Shown here one piece after another: positions 16,698-26,244 of a DNA stretch of 64,000 nucleotides (position 1 is its first letter; every line of letters starts with the position of its first letter). The position numbers and the translations under genes are program-made. Source of the DNA: Sphingomonas sp. 1F27F7B (GTDB lineage Bacteria > Pseudomonadota > Alphaproteobacteria > Sphingomonadales > Sphingomonadaceae); contig NZ_SCMK01000001.1 in assembly GCF_005503355.1 (NCBI RefSeq), positions 289,343 through 353,342 on the forward strand, read 5' to 3'. The notes beneath the pieces are model-generated. The model was not told the origin of the DNA. It saw nothing but the letters and a program-made list of their open reading frames with translations, and searched no databases.

Positions 16698-17819
16698 TCA
16701 CTTCGGAGGCGTCCCGGAATAAGTCGGCCAGCCGCGGACGATCTCATGCACTATCGGCGCGCCGACGCGATACAGGCCGTCCAGCGCCGGCAGATAGCCG
16801 GCAAAGGATTGCGGCCCCTCCCGGAGCAGCTGTTCCGACGCGGCCACGCCCCTGGGCGGCATGTCGAAGTTGCTCGCGGCACGGAGCAGCAGGACGCGGT
16901 CGGGGTCGACCCGCCCGGCCCGGCCGAGCGCCGACAGCGCCACCATCGCTCCGGCATCGTTGGTCTCGGTGGTGCGGAAGGTTCCGCGGCCGTCGGTCAT
17001 ATAGGCGACCCAGCGGCGGGCCCAGGCATCCAGCCGGCCGCCGAGCCAGAAGGTCTCGGACGACAAGGTCGATCCGATCGCCACTTCGGGCGCCGAACGC
17101 GCGCGAGGCTGGTCATATTCCATGCGCAGGGCCTGCATGCCGGCATTGTCCGGCAACGCGACGCGGACGGTCAGTCGATAGGCCCAGCGGGCGAGCGACG
17201 CATTGAGCATCGTGACCGTCCGCGCCCGGTTCGTGCGGAACGGGCCGGTCCAGGTGCGGACGTCCTCCGGCGAGCCCGCCGCCACCCGCGGCTCGGGATA
17301 GGGCCTGGTCTTGCCGGCCGGGAAATATCCCTCCGGCCAGTCGGCCGGGATCTCGCGGGCATCGATCTCATGGGCGACATCGCCATTGACGACGAAGTCC
17401 GTCCAGATCAGGTCGCCGATGGTTCCGGTCTCCGGCGAGGTGCCCGCAATACCGTTGATCAGCCAATAGGCGCGGGAAAGGTCGAAATTCGCGTCCAGGC
17501 CCAGCGCCATCAGATTCACGGCGGGATGCAGGCTGTTCGGCCCGATCTTCATCGCGATGATCGATCCGTCGGCATTCGCCCAGACGGGATTGAACGCCCC
17601 CTTCACCGGCAGCCGCCGCTTGAGGTTCAGGCCTTCGATCCAGTGATGCAGCTCGCCCGGCTTGTCGGCATCGCCCCAATAGCCTTTCTCGCCATAGGCC
17701 TTGCTCGTCTCGAAATAGCCCAGGATCACCACCTTGGGATGCAGCACCGCCGCTCCGGCATGCATTGGCAGGATCGCCGCCATCAAGGCTGCCGACAGTC
17801 CGAGCTTCATCATCCTCAT
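16698..17819 (-). CDS. NUP-family protein (purine nucleoside permease-like), exported
   Basis: A 373-residue protein of the NUP family, named after fungal purine nucleoside permeases. Diagnostic stretches are YWLINGIAGTSPETGTIGDL, FVVNGDVAHEIDAREIP and WPEGYFP, followed later by WLGGRLDAWARRWVAY. The N-terminus is a signal peptide (MKLGLSAALMAAILPMHAGA), and apart from it there are no membrane helices, so the bacterial protein is probably periplasmic. Its fold is related to nucleoside phosphorylases, which suggests nucleoside binding or cleavage rather than transport; that is inference. Purine-rich GGGAGAGGG precedes ATG 17819. Divergent from a lipoprotein gene. Confidence 0.82.
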   Translation of the reverse strand: MRMMKLGLSAALMAAILPMHAGAAVLHPKVVILGYFETSKAYGEKGYWGDADKPGELHHWIEGLNLKRRLPVKGAFNPVWANADGSIIAMKIGPNSLHPAVNLMALGLDANFDLSRAYWLINGIAGTSPETGTIGDLIWTDFVVNGDVAHEIDAREIPADWPEGYFPAGKTRPYPEPRVAAGSPEDVRTWTGPFRTNRARTVTMLNASLARWAYRLTVRVALPDNAGMQALRMEYDQPRARSAPEVAIGSTLSSETFWLGGRLDAWARRWVAYMTDGRGTFRTTETNDAGAMVALSALGRAGRVDPDRVLLLRAASNFDMPPRGVAASEQLLREGPQSFAGYLPALDGLYRVGAPIVHEIVRGWPTYSGTPPK

Positions 17820-17956
17820 CCCTCTCCCGGCGTGCTGCGCGGCCGATCATGGGCAGCGGCAATGGGCTCTGCAACCGATCGGTTGCGACGGGGCAACTCA
17901 AACCCTCCCTTTCGCGTTTGCAGCTTGGGAAAATGAAAACAGGGAGGTTTTCCGAA

Positions 17957-18415
17957 ATGCGCATGATGATCGCCGTCACGATGCTGGCCCTGGCCGGCTG
18001 CACCCAATCCGAACCGCCCGAAACCGCGACGCCCGGACCGATGCCCCATGCCCGGGGCGACCAGCTGAGCCCGGTGCCCGCCTTCAAGGGTGGCGGCGAG
18101 CATTGGAGCATCGACATCACCTCAACCGGCAGGGGTGCGCATGACACCAGCCTCGTCTGGGCCGACGGCTCGCAACGAAGCGCGTTCAAGCTGTTCTACA
18201 AGGGCCAGCCGGCGGACGCGCCCAGCACGCTGATCGTCCTGAGCGGCGAGATGCGGGCACGGGGAGCGCTCCAGCCGGTGATCGTCGAGATCAAGCGCGA
18301 GTCGTGCAGGAACGGCGCCGGCGACAGCTTCATGCACAGCGTGTCGGTGACGGCCGAAGGCCTTGAACCGGGCATCAGCCCGCTGCGCGGCTGCGGCCAT
18401 CTCGCGATGCGCTAG
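17957..18415 (+). CDS. Lipoprotein, COG3650-like, function unknown
   Basis: A 152-residue protein with lipobox LALAGC, making Cys15 the predicted acylated residue. The mature part has GGGEHWSIDITSTG and ends with ESCRNGAGDSFMHSVSV and LRGCGH. The paired cysteines around a G..DS/GMSD motif resemble the N-terminal domain of the META-domain protein at 48263. GGGAGG nine bases before ATG 17957 fixes the start. Anchored to a membrane facing the periplasm; role unknown. Confidence 0.7.
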   Translation: MRMMIAVTMLALAGCTQSEPPETATPGPMPHARGDQLSPVPAFKGGGEHWSIDITSTGRGAHDTSLVWADGSQRSAFKLFYKGQPADAPSTLIVLSGEMRARGALQPVIVEIKRESCRNGAGDSFMHSVSVTAEGLEPGISPLRGCGHLAMR

Positions 18416-18441
18416 GATCAAGACTCATTCAGCAAAGCTTG

Positions 18442-18575
18442 TCATCCCCGCGCAGGCGGGGATCCAGGGCCAGGCGCGGAGGCGAGGTGGCCGGGTGCCG
18501 CCCTCTCCGGACGGCGTTCGGGCGGTGGTGCCGATATCCCGCACTGTCCTGGATCCCCGCCTGCGCGGGGATGAC
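18442..18575. repeat. REPIN-like element, 134 bp core
   Basis: Terminal arms GTCATCCCCGCGCAGGCGGG (18442-18461) and the complement ending CGCGGGGATGAC at 18575 enclose about 85 bp. The element near 28.9 kb has the same 134-bp core length and a similar interior (CTCT-CGGAC-GCGTTCG). The flank GACTCATTCAGC on its left recurs, inverted, on the right of that copy. It fills most of the 341-bp spacer between the lipoprotein and ndk. Confidence 0.85.
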
Positions 18576-18698
18576 GATAGTCGTTCACAGGCTCGCCACC
18601 GGAACATCGGCCTGCCCCGCGTCGTCCGGCCGCCCGATGCAGTGATCACATGCGACGCCGAAGTTCGCACCGGGAAGTTCGCACCGGGCCTGAACGAA

Positions 18699-18726
18699 AA
18701 AGGCCGGGGCTTCCACCCCGGCCTTT
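18699..18726 (-). terminator. ndk terminator
   Basis: An 11-bp stem (AAAGGCCGGGG with CCCCGGCCTTT) and 6-nt loop lie 31 bp after the ndk stop. On the minus strand a TTTTT run follows, a typical factor-independent terminator. Confidence 0.85.
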
Positions 18727-18756
18727 CGCATCCAAATCGGTGTAGAAACCCGGCTG

Positions 18757-19179
18757 TCAGCCGACGATCTCTTCCGGCTTGAAGAAGAAGTTGATCTCGA
18801 TCTCGGCATTCTCGTCCGAATCCGAACCGTGCACCGAGTTCGCCTCGATCGATTCGGCCAGTTCCTTGCGGATGGTGCCGGCATCGGCATTGGCCGGGTT
18901 GGTGGCGCCCATGATGTCGCGGTTGCGCTGCACGGCGTTCTCGCCCTCGAGCACCTGCACGACCACCGGGCCCGAGATCATGAACTCGACCAGGTCGTTG
19001 AAGAAGGGACGCTCGCGGTGGACGCCGTAGAAGCCCTCGGCCTGCTCGCGGCTCATCTGGATGCGCTTCGAGGCGACGACGCGCAGGCCGGCCTCCTCCA
19101 GCATCTTGGTGACCGCACCGGTCAGGTTGCGGCGGGTGGCATCGGGCTTGATGATCGAAAAGGTCCGGTTCGCGGCCAT
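18757..19179 (-). CDS. ndk: Nucleoside diphosphate kinase
   Basis: A 140-residue, full-length enzyme that transfers the gamma-phosphate of ATP to NDPs through a phosphohistidine. Hallmarks are [14 protein letters not shown] at the N-terminus, [25 protein letters not shown] and the active-site motif NSVHGSDS with the catalytic His near residue 117. ATG 19179 has AGGAG upstream; extra upstream codons do not match the family. A strong terminator follows. holC lies upstream on the same strand about 290 bp away. Confidence 0.97.
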   Translation of the reverse strand: MAANRTFSIIKPDATRRNLTGAVTKMLEEAGLRVVASKRIQMSREQAEGFYGVHRERPFFNDLVEFMISGPVVVQVLEGENAVQRNRDIMGATNPANADAGTIRKELAESIEANSVHGSDSDENAEIEINFFFKPEEIVG

Positions 19180-19470
19180 GGCCGTGCGGCTCCTGCTTTT
19201 GAGGTTGTGGAAAAGTCGCGGCTCCCTAGTCCCGGGCGCGGCGCGATGCAAGCGCCCCCGCTGTCCTACAACTCATCGTTCCGCTATTGTTCCGGCAAAG
19301 GCTCTTTGAACCGTGAGGAATTTGCGATGCGCGCGCGGGAGGCGAACTTTCGCGTCCGATCCGTATGCACGCGCGTCACCGCCACGGAGAGAGGAGCGGA
19401 CGGAAATCGGCGGCTTCCGGTGCTCCGTTCGCATGTCCTTGGCGAATATCGGCGTCCGAAAGCGTCTGTT

Positions 19471-19914
19471 TCAGGCCGCCTTCTCCCAGCGGCCCTGCGC
19501 GTTCTGCTTCCAATAGTTGCGCTCCACTCCCTCGCGGTCCGCCAGCGCCTTCCAGGCCGCGCGCGCCTCGGCGATCCGGTCCTCGTCGAAAAAGTGGAAG
19601 GCCCGGTCGAAACCCAGCGCTTCCTCGCGCCACACGCCGTCGGCCAGCGCGACGTTGCGCGCGCCATTGGCCGGTGCGCCCGCCTCGCCGGCGATCAGCA
19701 CCGGCTGGCGATCGTCGTCGGGCCCGCCGGCCTGACCATGGGGCAGGAAACTCTCCGGCGCATAGGTCCATAGCAGCTGGTCGAGCCGGGCGCGCTGGCT
19801 CGCCTCGCCCGCCACGATCAGCAGCCGTCCGCCGGTCTCGACCACGCGTTCGGCGATCCGGGGCAGCGCACGTTCCAGGGGAAGCTGCGTCAGATGGTAG
19901 AAATCGACCTGCAT
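19471..19914 (-). CDS. holC: DNA polymerase III chi subunit
   Basis: A 147-residue chi subunit, which links the clamp loader to SSB on lagging-strand DNA. The start MQVDFYHLTQLPLERALPRI is characteristic, with LLIVAGEASQRARLDQLLWT, YAPESFLPHG and PVLI in order. The coding frame stays open far upstream only because it runs antisense through lptD, surA and pdxA. Divergent from lptD with a 120-bp shared promoter region. Downstream towards ndk (19180-19470) I see no gene. Confidence 0.92.
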   Translation of the reverse strand: MQVDFYHLTQLPLERALPRIAERVVETGGRLLIVAGEASQRARLDQLLWTYAPESFLPHGQAGGPDDDRQPVLIAGEAGAPANGARNVALADGVWREEALGFDRAFHFFDEDRIAEARAAWKALADREGVERNYWKQNAQGRWEKAA

Positions 19915-20034
19915 GGCTCCTGTTAGCGCTTCCGTGCGTTCGGGCCAACGCACGTGACGTTGCGGTCGCGCAACCGCTGCGATAGGGCGATAGAGGCCGC
20001 GTGCACGGGAGTTGAAGCAAAGGTGGGAATCGAA

Positions 20035-22329
20035 GTGACGCGCAAGGGCCTGCTGCTGTCGGCCGCGCTGGGCTTGTGCCTGGCGGCCGAAGCGCGCGCG
20101 CAGACGCAGACCGAGCCGACTCAGGGGACGCCTGCGCCGGCGCCCGCCGCCGTGCCCAGCCTCCAGGCCCCGCCGGTCGAGCCGCCGCCGCCCTCGCCGA
20201 CGGCGCTGCCGGAGGGCGATGACCAGATCCAGTTCACTGCCGACCAGCTCGATTATGACAATGAGCAGGACGTGGTGACCGCCACCGGCGACGTGCGCCT
20301 CTATCGCCGCAGCGAGCGGCTGCGCGCCGACAAGGTGCTGTGGAACCGCAAGTCCGGCCAGGTGGTGGCGGAGGGCAATGTCGTCCTGGTCAACCCGCAG
20401 GGCGATTCCGCCTATGGCGACAAAGTCGAGCTGACCGACACGCTGAAGGACGGCGTGGTCCAGAACATGCTGGTGGTGCTCGATGCCGGCGGCCGCATCG
20501 CCGCCCAGCACGGCGAGCGCCACGAGGACGGCAGCTTCACCGTCCAGAATGCCGCCTATACGCCCTGCTCGGTCAGCGACGCGGAGAACTGCCCCAAGGA
20601 ACCCACCTGGAAGGTCACCGCGGATCGCGTGATCTACGAGCCCGACAAGAAGCGGCTGCGCTATACCGGCGCCCGCGTCTCGGTGTTCGGCTTCGCGACG
20701 ATCCCGCTGCCGATCTTCTCGCATCCGATCGGGGGCCAGAGCGCCAGCGGCATCCTGTCGCCGGATCTGCGCTACAATCGCGCCAACGGCTTCCAGTTCG
20801 CGCTGCCCTATTACATCAGCTTCGCGCCCAATCGCGACCTGACCATCACGCCGCGCATCTACACCAACGTGCTGCCGGTGCTGCAAGCCGATTATCGCGA
20901 GCTCAATTCGCTCGGCGCGTTCCGGGTCACGGCCTATGGCACCTACAGCCGTCGCGCCGACGACCTGACGGTCCCGGTCACGCCGGCCACGTCGAAGAAC
21001 GACTTCCGCGGCTATCTCGACATATTGGGCAAGTTCCAGCTCGATCCGGCCTGGAGCGTCAATACCTCGCTGCGGCTCACCACCGACCGCACCTTCCTTC
21101 GCCGCTACGACGTCTCGCGCGACGACAGGTTGCGTAACAATATCGGCGTGGAACGCATTGATGCGGATAGCTATCTGTCCATCAATGCCTGGGTGGTGCA
21201 GACTCTGAGAGTAGGCGATCGCCAGGGCCTGCAGCCCTATGCCCTGCCCGAGATCGACTATCGCCGCCGGATGGACGACGGGCTGGTCGGCGGCCGCTTC
21301 GAGTTCCAGCTCAACACGCTGGCGATCGGCCGATCGGACGGGCAGGATTCGCAGCGCGCCTTCGCCAGCGCCCGCTGGGACCTGCGCCGCCTGACCAACT
21401 GGGGCCAGGAAGTGACGCTCACTGCCTATGCCCGGGGCGATCTCTACAACGCTTCCGACACGAACCTGACCAGCGTGGTCAGCTATCGCGGCGAGGACGG
21501 GTTCCACACGCGCGGCATTGCCGCCGCGGCGGTGGACGTGAAATGGCCGCTGATCGGCGGGCTGTTCGGCGGCACCCAGCGAATCACGCCGCGCTTCCAG
21601 ATCGTCGCCTCGCCCAAGATCGCCAATCTGGAAGTCCCCAATGAGGACGCGCGGGCAGTGGATCTGGAGGATTCGAACCTCTTCGCCCTCAATCGCTTCC
21701 CGGGCTATGACCGGTTCGAGGATTCGACCCGGTTCACCTGGGGCATGGACTACGCGCTCTATCTCCCGGGCTTCTCGATCGACGCGAATATCGGCCAGAG
21801 CTATCGCATCTCGTCGCGCCCCACCCTGTTCCCCGACGGGACGGGGCTGACCGATCGGGTGTCCGACATCGTCGGCCGCACGGTGATCCGTTTCCGCGAC
21901 TTCGTCAGCTTCACCCACCGCTACCGGCTCGACAAGGACGGCCTTGCCTTCCGCCGCAACGAAGTCGACATGACGCTCGGCTCGCGCGCCACCTATTTCC
22001 AGATCGGCTATCTGCGGCTCAACCGCAATATCGGGCCGGCGCTGGAGGATCTCCAGGACCGCGAGGAGCTCCGCCTGGGCGCCCGCGTCCAGATCGCGCG
22101 CTTCTGGTCGATCTCGGGCTCCACCCTGATCGACCTCACCGATCGCAAGGAGGACCCGACTTCGGTCGCCGACGGATTCGAGCCCGTGCGCCACCGCGTC
22201 GGCATCACCTATGAAGATGATTGCCTCAGGCTGGGCTTCACCTGGAAGCGCGACTATGCCACCACCGGCGACGCGTCGCGCGGCAACTCCTATCTGTTCA
22301 CGCTGGCGTTCAAGAATCTCGGACGCTAG
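20035..22329 (+). CDS. lptD: LPS-assembly protein LptD
   Basis: About 764 residues. Outer-membrane beta-barrel that inserts lipopolysaccharide into the outer leaflet with LptE. The signal peptide ends AEARAQ, followed by a Pro-rich linker. The LptA/OstA-like domain has IQFTADQLDYDNEQDVVTAT and GDVRLYRRSERLRADKVLW. The barrel begins around SASGILSPDLRYNRANGFQF and ends YLFTLAFKNLGR. No ATG fits; GTG 20035 is used, with GTG 20023 as an alternative. First gene of the lptD-surA-pdxA-rsmA operon. Confidence 0.93.
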   Translation: MTRKGLLLSAALGLCLAAEARAQTQTEPTQGTPAPAPAAVPSLQAPPVEPPPPSPTALPEGDDQIQFTADQLDYDNEQDVVTATGDVRLYRRSERLRADKVLWNRKSGQVVAEGNVVLVNPQGDSAYGDKVELTDTLKDGVVQNMLVVLDAGGRIAAQHGERHEDGSFTVQNAAYTPCSVSDAENCPKEPTWKVTADRVIYEPDKKRLRYTGARVSVFGFATIPLPIFSHPIGGQSASGILSPDLRYNRANGFQFALPYYISFAPNRDLTITPRIYTNVLPVLQADYRELNSLGAFRVTAYGTYSRRADDLTVPVTPATSKNDFRGYLDILGKFQLDPAWSVNTSLRLTTDRTFLRRYDVSRDDRLRNNIGVERIDADSYLSINAWVVQTLRVGDRQGLQPYALPEIDYRRRMDDGLVGGRFEFQLNTLAIGRSDGQDSQRAFASARWDLRRLTNWGQEVTLTAYARGDLYNASDTNLTSVVSYRGEDGFHTRGIAAAAVDVKWPLIGGLFGGTQRITPRFQIVASPKIANLEVPNEDARAVDLEDSNLFALNRFPGYDRFEDSTRFTWGMDYALYLPGFSIDANIGQSYRISSRPTLFPDGTGLTDRVSDIVGRTVIRFRDFVSFTHRYRLDKDGLAFRRNEVDMTLGSRATYFQIGYLRLNRNIGPALEDLQDREELRLGARVQIARFWSISGSTLIDLTDRKEDPTSVADGFEPVRHRVGITYEDDCLRLGFTWKRDYATTGDASRGNSYLFTLAFKNLGR

Positions 22330-22425
22330 GCTCCGCGGCAGAGGGGAACCGCCGGTAAGCCTAAGTTCAGGCACAATTGGCCAGTAAGCGCCACGCTTCC
22401 GGCAGATTTGAGGGTACGGATTCAC

Positions 22426-23814
22426 GTGAACATTGGTGTTACCAAGGCGATCCGCGCAGGCCGCTCGTCCGTTCTGGCGCTCGCGATCTCCAGCCTGGCA
22501 TCCGCCGCCATGGCACAGACCGCGCCCAGCGCGCCGGCACCGGCGACGCAGGAGGACCAGGCCGCAGCGCTCGCCGCCCAGCTTGATCTTCCCCGCGATC
22601 TCAAGCTGTTCGGCAAGGCCGATCCCAATATCCGCAAGCCTACCGCGATCGTGAACGACACCGTGCTGACCGGCACCGACGTGGATCAGCGGCTCAACCT
22701 GATCATCGCGCTGAACAAGCTCAACCTGAAGCCGGAAGAGCGCGACCAGTATCGCATGATGATCCTGCGCCAGCTGATCGACGAAACGCTGCAGATCCAG
22801 GCAGCCAAGGCCAATGACATCACCGTCGATCCCAAGGAGATCGACCAGAGCTTCGCGTCCATCGCGCGGCGGCTCCAAAGGACGCCGGAGCAGATGCGCG
22901 CCTTCCTGCGCCAGGCGGGCGCGTCGGAACGCACGATGCGCAAGCAGATCGAAGGCGAAGTCGCATGGAGCCGCACGCTCCGCCGCAAGGTGGACATCAA
23001 CGTGAGCGAGGAAGAGGCCAAGGCCATTCTCGACCGCCTCAAGGCTGCCCAGGGCAGCGAGGAATATCACGTCTACGAAATCTACATCAACGCGACCGAG
23101 GACCGTAAGCAGGAAGTCTATGCGAGCATGCAGCGCATCATCCAGCAGATGAAGGAAGGTGCGCCCTTCGACTATCTCGCCAGGACCTATTCGGAGAGCT
23201 CGACCAAGGGCCAGGGCGGCGATCTCGGCTGGGTTCGCCTGGCGCCGGGCATCCTGCCCGACGAAATGGCCAAGGCGGTCGAGGAGATGCAGCCCGGCCA
23301 GGTCGCCGGCCCGATCCCGCTCACCACCGGCTTCTCGGTCGTCTATCTCGCCGACAAGCGCAAGGTCGGCATGGCCGATCCGCGCGGCGCCAAGCTCTCG
23401 CTGCGCCAGATCACGATCACTTTCCCCAAGGGCACGAACGAAGCGCAAGCCACGGCGCGCGCCGGGCAGTTCGCCCAGGCGACTCAGGCGATCAAGGGTT
23501 GCGGCGACGCGTCCAACGTCGCTGCCGCGCAGAACGCGGAAGTAGTGGAGAAGGACGGCGTGGTGATCGGCGATCTGCCGCCCGCGCTCCAGCAGATCAT
23601 CCTGCCGCTCCAGGTGGGCCAGGTAACTCAGCCCTTCGGCACGATCGAGGACGGCGTTCGCGTTCTCGTCGTGTGCGGCCGCGACGATCCGCCCTCCCCC
23701 GGCCTTCCTTCGATCGAGCAGATCCAGGACGGCGAGGCCGACAAGCGCACCAATCTGCGTGCACAGCGCATGCTCCGCGACCTGCGGCGCGACGCGCTCA
23801 TCGAATATCGCTGA
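22426..23814 (+). CDS. surA: Periplasmic peptidyl-prolyl isomerase/chaperone SurA
   Basis: About 462 residues. Chaperone for outer-membrane proteins such as LptD encoded just upstream. The signal peptide ends SLASAAMAQ. The N-terminal SurA domain has ILRQLIDETLQIQAAKANDI. A parvulin domain has FDYLARTYSESSTKGQGGDL, and a second, divergent parvulin-like segment lies near SLRQITITF. A GTG at 22426 with GAGGG upstream gives the best signal peptide; a TTG six codons earlier is possible. The pdxA start follows after a single base. Confidence 0.92.
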   Translation: MNIGVTKAIRAGRSSVLALAISSLASAAMAQTAPSAPAPATQEDQAAALAAQLDLPRDLKLFGKADPNIRKPTAIVNDTVLTGTDVDQRLNLIIALNKLNLKPEERDQYRMMILRQLIDETLQIQAAKANDITVDPKEIDQSFASIARRLQRTPEQMRAFLRQAGASERTMRKQIEGEVAWSRTLRRKVDINVSEEEAKAILDRLKAAQGSEEYHVYEIYINATEDRKQEVYASMQRIIQQMKEGAPFDYLARTYSESSTKGQGGDLGWVRLAPGILPDEMAKAVEEMQPGQVAGPIPLTTGFSVVYLADKRKVGMADPRGAKLSLRQITITFPKGTNEAQATARAGQFAQATQAIKGCGDASNVAAAQNAEVVEKDGVVIGDLPPALQQIILPLQVGQVTQPFGTIEDGVRVLVVCGRDDPPSPGLPSIEQIQDGEADKRTNLRAQRMLRDLRRDALIEYR

Positions 23815-23815
23815 A

Positions 23816-24811
23816 GTGATCCGGCCGCTCGCCATATCGATGGGCGATTCGGCCGGCATCGGCCCCGAGATCACCGCCAAGGCCTGGAAGGCGCGCGAGC
23901 TGCATTCGCTCGCGCCCTTCTTCGCCATCGGCTGCCCCGGCGCCGTGGAGAGAGTATGGGACGGGCCGGTGGTCCGGATCGACAATCCGGACCAGGCGGC
24001 GGCCGTCTTCGGCGACGCGCTCCCGGTGCTTGCCGTGAGCGACACGTGCGAAGTGACCCCGGGCACCCCCGACGAGGCCAGCGCAAAGGCAGCTCTCCAG
24101 TCGCTCGAACTGGCGGTCGGTCTCGCCAATGCGGGGGCAGCCGGGGGTGTGGTGACCGGTCCCGTGTCGAAGGTCCAGCTCTACAAGATCGGCTTCACCC
24201 ATCCCGGGCAGACCGAGTTCGTCGCCGAACGCTGCGGAATTGCCCCCGAGAACGCCGTGATGATGCTCGCCGGCCCCACGCTCCGGGTAGTGCCGATCAC
24301 CGTGCACGAGCCGCTGGCCCGCGTCTCCGAGCTGCTCACCATCGATCTGGTGCTCACCAAGGCACGCGTCACTGCACGCGGACTGCTGCGCAACTTCGGC
24401 ATCGAGCGCCCCCGGCTCGCCTTTGCGGGCCTCAACCCCCATGCCGGCGAGAGCGGGGAGATCGGACGCGAGGAAATCGACGTGCTCCAGCCCGCCATCG
24501 CCCGGCTGCGCGAGGAGGGGATAGACGCGACCGGCCCCTTCGCCGCCGATGCGATGTTCCATGCCCGGGCGCGCGCCGGCTATGACGCCGCGCTCTGCCC
24601 GACGCACGACCAGGCGCTGATACCCATCAAGACGCTGCACTTCGATGAGGGCGTGAACATCACCCTCGGCCTGCCCATCGTGCGCACCTCCCCCGACCAT
24701 GGCACCGCCTTCGGCATCGCCGGCAAGGACCAAGCCAATCCGGGGGCGATGATCGCCGCGATCAAGATGGCCGCCGGCGCCGCGCAGCGCAGGGCCGAAG
24801 CCGCGGCGTGA
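23816..24811 (+). CDS. pdxA: 4-hydroxythreonine-4-phosphate dehydrogenase
   Basis: A 331-residue enzyme of DXP-dependent pyridoxal phosphate synthesis; it oxidises 4-phosphohydroxy-threonine. Family motifs are [13 protein letters not shown] at the N-terminus, [38 protein letters not shown] and [14 protein letters not shown], which include the metal-binding histidines. The GTG at 23816 is chosen because homologues begin a few residues before the glycine-rich motif. It is tightly packed after surA and overlaps rsmA by four bases. Confidence 0.95.
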   Translation: MIRPLAISMGDSAGIGPEITAKAWKARELHSLAPFFAIGCPGAVERVWDGPVVRIDNPDQAAAVFGDALPVLAVSDTCEVTPGTPDEASAKAALQSLELAVGLANAGAAGGVVTGPVSKVQLYKIGFTHPGQTEFVAERCGIAPENAVMMLAGPTLRVVPITVHEPLARVSELLTIDLVLTKARVTARGLLRNFGIERPRLAFAGLNPHAGESGEIGREEIDVLQPAIARLREEGIDATGPFAADAMFHARARAGYDAALCPTHDQALIPIKTLHFDEGVNITLGLPIVRTSPDHGTAFGIAGKDQANPGAMIAAIKMAAGAAQRRAEAAA

Positions 24812-25623
24812 CCAGCCTTCCGCCTCTCCGGGAAGTCATCGGCAAATATGGTCTCAGCGCGAGCAAGGCGCTGGGCCAGAATTTCCTGTTCGACCACCAG
24901 CTCCTCGCCCGTATCGCCAAGGTGCCGGGCAAGCTCGATGGCGCCGAAGTGTTCGAGGTCGGCCCCGGCCCGGGCGGCCTAACCCGCGCGCTGCTCGAGA
25001 GCGGGGCCAGCGTCACGGCGGTGGAGCGCGACCGGCGCTGCATCCCCGCGCTGGAAGAACTCGGCACCTATTTCCCGGGCAAGCTCCGCGTCATCGAAGG
25101 CGATGCGCTGGAAGTGGACGCGCCCGCACTGTTCCGGGACAAGCCCCATGTCGTCGCCAACCTGCCCTATAATGTCGGCACCGCGCTGCTCGTGGGCTGG
25201 CTTTCGGCCGAATGGGCGCCCTGGTGGGCCAGCCTGACGCTGATGTTCCAGAAGGAAGTCGCGGAGCGGATCGTCGCTGGTCCCGGCACCGAGCATTATG
25301 GCAGGCTGGCGGTGCTCGCCCAGTGGCGCTCGGCTCCCAAGATCGCGATGAACGTCCATCGCTCGGCCTTCACCCCGCCGCCCAAGGTGATGTCGGCCGT
25401 CGTCCACATCGTTCCCGGCGACGCACCCGAGGGGGTGCGGCTGAAGACGCTGGAGGGGCTGACCGCCGCAGCCTTTGGCCAGCGCCGCAAGATGCTGCGC
25501 CAGAGCCTGAAGGGCGTGCCCGGCGCGCTGGAGGCGATGGAGGCGCTGGGCATGGATTCCAGCCGCCGCGCCGAGACGGTGACCGTCGCGGAATTCGTCG
25601 CGCTGGCTCGCGTCTTGCGCTGA
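24808..25623 (+). CDS. rsmA: 16S rRNA dimethyladenosine transferase
   Basis: A 271-residue KsgA/RsmA enzyme that dimethylates two adjacent adenines near the 3' end of 16S rRNA during small-subunit maturation. SAM-binding and catalytic motifs are [34 protein letters not shown] and the adenine-methylase motif [10 protein letters not shown]. The C-terminal helical domain has [17 protein letters not shown] start in a GTGA overlap with pdxA. Last gene of the operon; hairpins follow. Confidence 0.96.
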   Translation: MTSLPPLREVIGKYGLSASKALGQNFLFDHQLLARIAKVPGKLDGAEVFEVGPGPGGLTRALLESGASVTAVERDRRCIPALEELGTYFPGKLRVIEGDALEVDAPALFRDKPHVVANLPYNVGTALLVGWLSAEWAPWWASLTLMFQKEVAERIVAGPGTEHYGRLAVLAQWRSAPKIAMNVHRSAFTPPPKVMSAVVHIVPGDAPEGVRLKTLEGLTAAAFGQRRKMLRQSLKGVPGALEAMEALGMDSSRRAETVTVAEFVALARVLR

Positions 25624-25679
25624 ACCCGCCAAGGAGCGGCGGGTCCGGAGCATCCGCCGGAATGGCTCCGGCAGGCGCA

Positions 25680-25700
25680 ATCCTGCCTTTCAGGCAGGAT
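25680..25700. terminator. Hairpin between convergent genes
   Basis: ATCCTGCCT and AGGCAGGAT form a perfect 9-bp stem with a 3-nt loop where rsmA and the TPR gene converge. A second weaker hairpin (CCGGAG/CTCCGG, 25645-25670) precedes it. No strong T-run on either strand. Confidence 0.5.
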
Positions 25701-26215
25701 CAGGGCTTGGCCGTCGGCGTGGCGCTCGGCGCCGGGACGGCCTCGGCCTGGGCGGTGGTGACCGGCGGCCCCTTGGCGATCGCCGCCGAGAGCTGAGTCG
25801 CATCCGTGCAGACCTTGGCGCAGAGCTTCTCGATCTTGGCCAGATTCTCCTTGGCGCGCTCCATCGCTCCCTTGGCGACCATCGCTTCGCCCTGACCGCG
25901 CAGCGCCGCGGTATCGTTCGGCTCGAGGCTCAGCGCTTCGCGATAGAGGCGGATCGCCTTGCCCGGCAGGCTGTTCTTGCGCGCGATCTCGGCGAGGACG
26001 AGATAGGCGTCGCGGTTGCGCGGATCCACCGCCAGCGCAGTCTCAAGCGCGTCACCCGCACCCTGGATATTACCGGCAGCCAGCGCCGCGCGGCCTTGCC
26101 TGACCAGTTCCACCGAACGCGGATCAATCTGGTTGTCGGCACGCTGCGCCATCAGCGAAGTGGAAACCGAGAGCAGCAGCAGCGCGCCAGCCGCCCCAAT
26201 CGCAGTGAAACGCAT
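25700..26215 (-). CDS. Exported TPR-repeat protein
   Basis: A 171-residue protein with a signal peptide (FTAIGAAGALLLLSVSTSLMAQ) and two to three tetratricopeptide units: ELVRQGRAALAAGNIQGAGD, DAYLVLAEIARKNSLPGKAI and AALRGQGEAMVAKGAMERAK. The tail is Ala/Pro/Thr-rich, with two cysteines in LCAKVCTDA. GGAG six bases ahead of ATG 26215 sets the start. TPRs mediate protein contacts; the partner is unknown. It follows the rsmB-like gene by 29 bp and is probably co-transcribed with it. Confidence 0.8.
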   Translation of the reverse strand: MRFTAIGAAGALLLLSVSTSLMAQRADNQIDPRSVELVRQGRAALAAGNIQGAGDALETALAVDPRNRDAYLVLAEIARKNSLPGKAIRLYREALSLEPNDTAALRGQGEAMVAKGAMERAKENLAKIEKLCAKVCTDATQLSAAIAKGPPVTTAQAEAVPAPSATPTAKP

Positions 26216-26244
26216 CACATTCTCCGAAATCTGCCCCGTCGCTA

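Noticed and set aside
19471..24129. Open frame of 1552 codons on the minus strand
   Set aside because: Only its last 147 codons are holC. The rest is antisense to lptD, surA and pdxA, rich in Arg/Ala/Asp with no domain, as expected for a shadow frame in GC-rich DNA.
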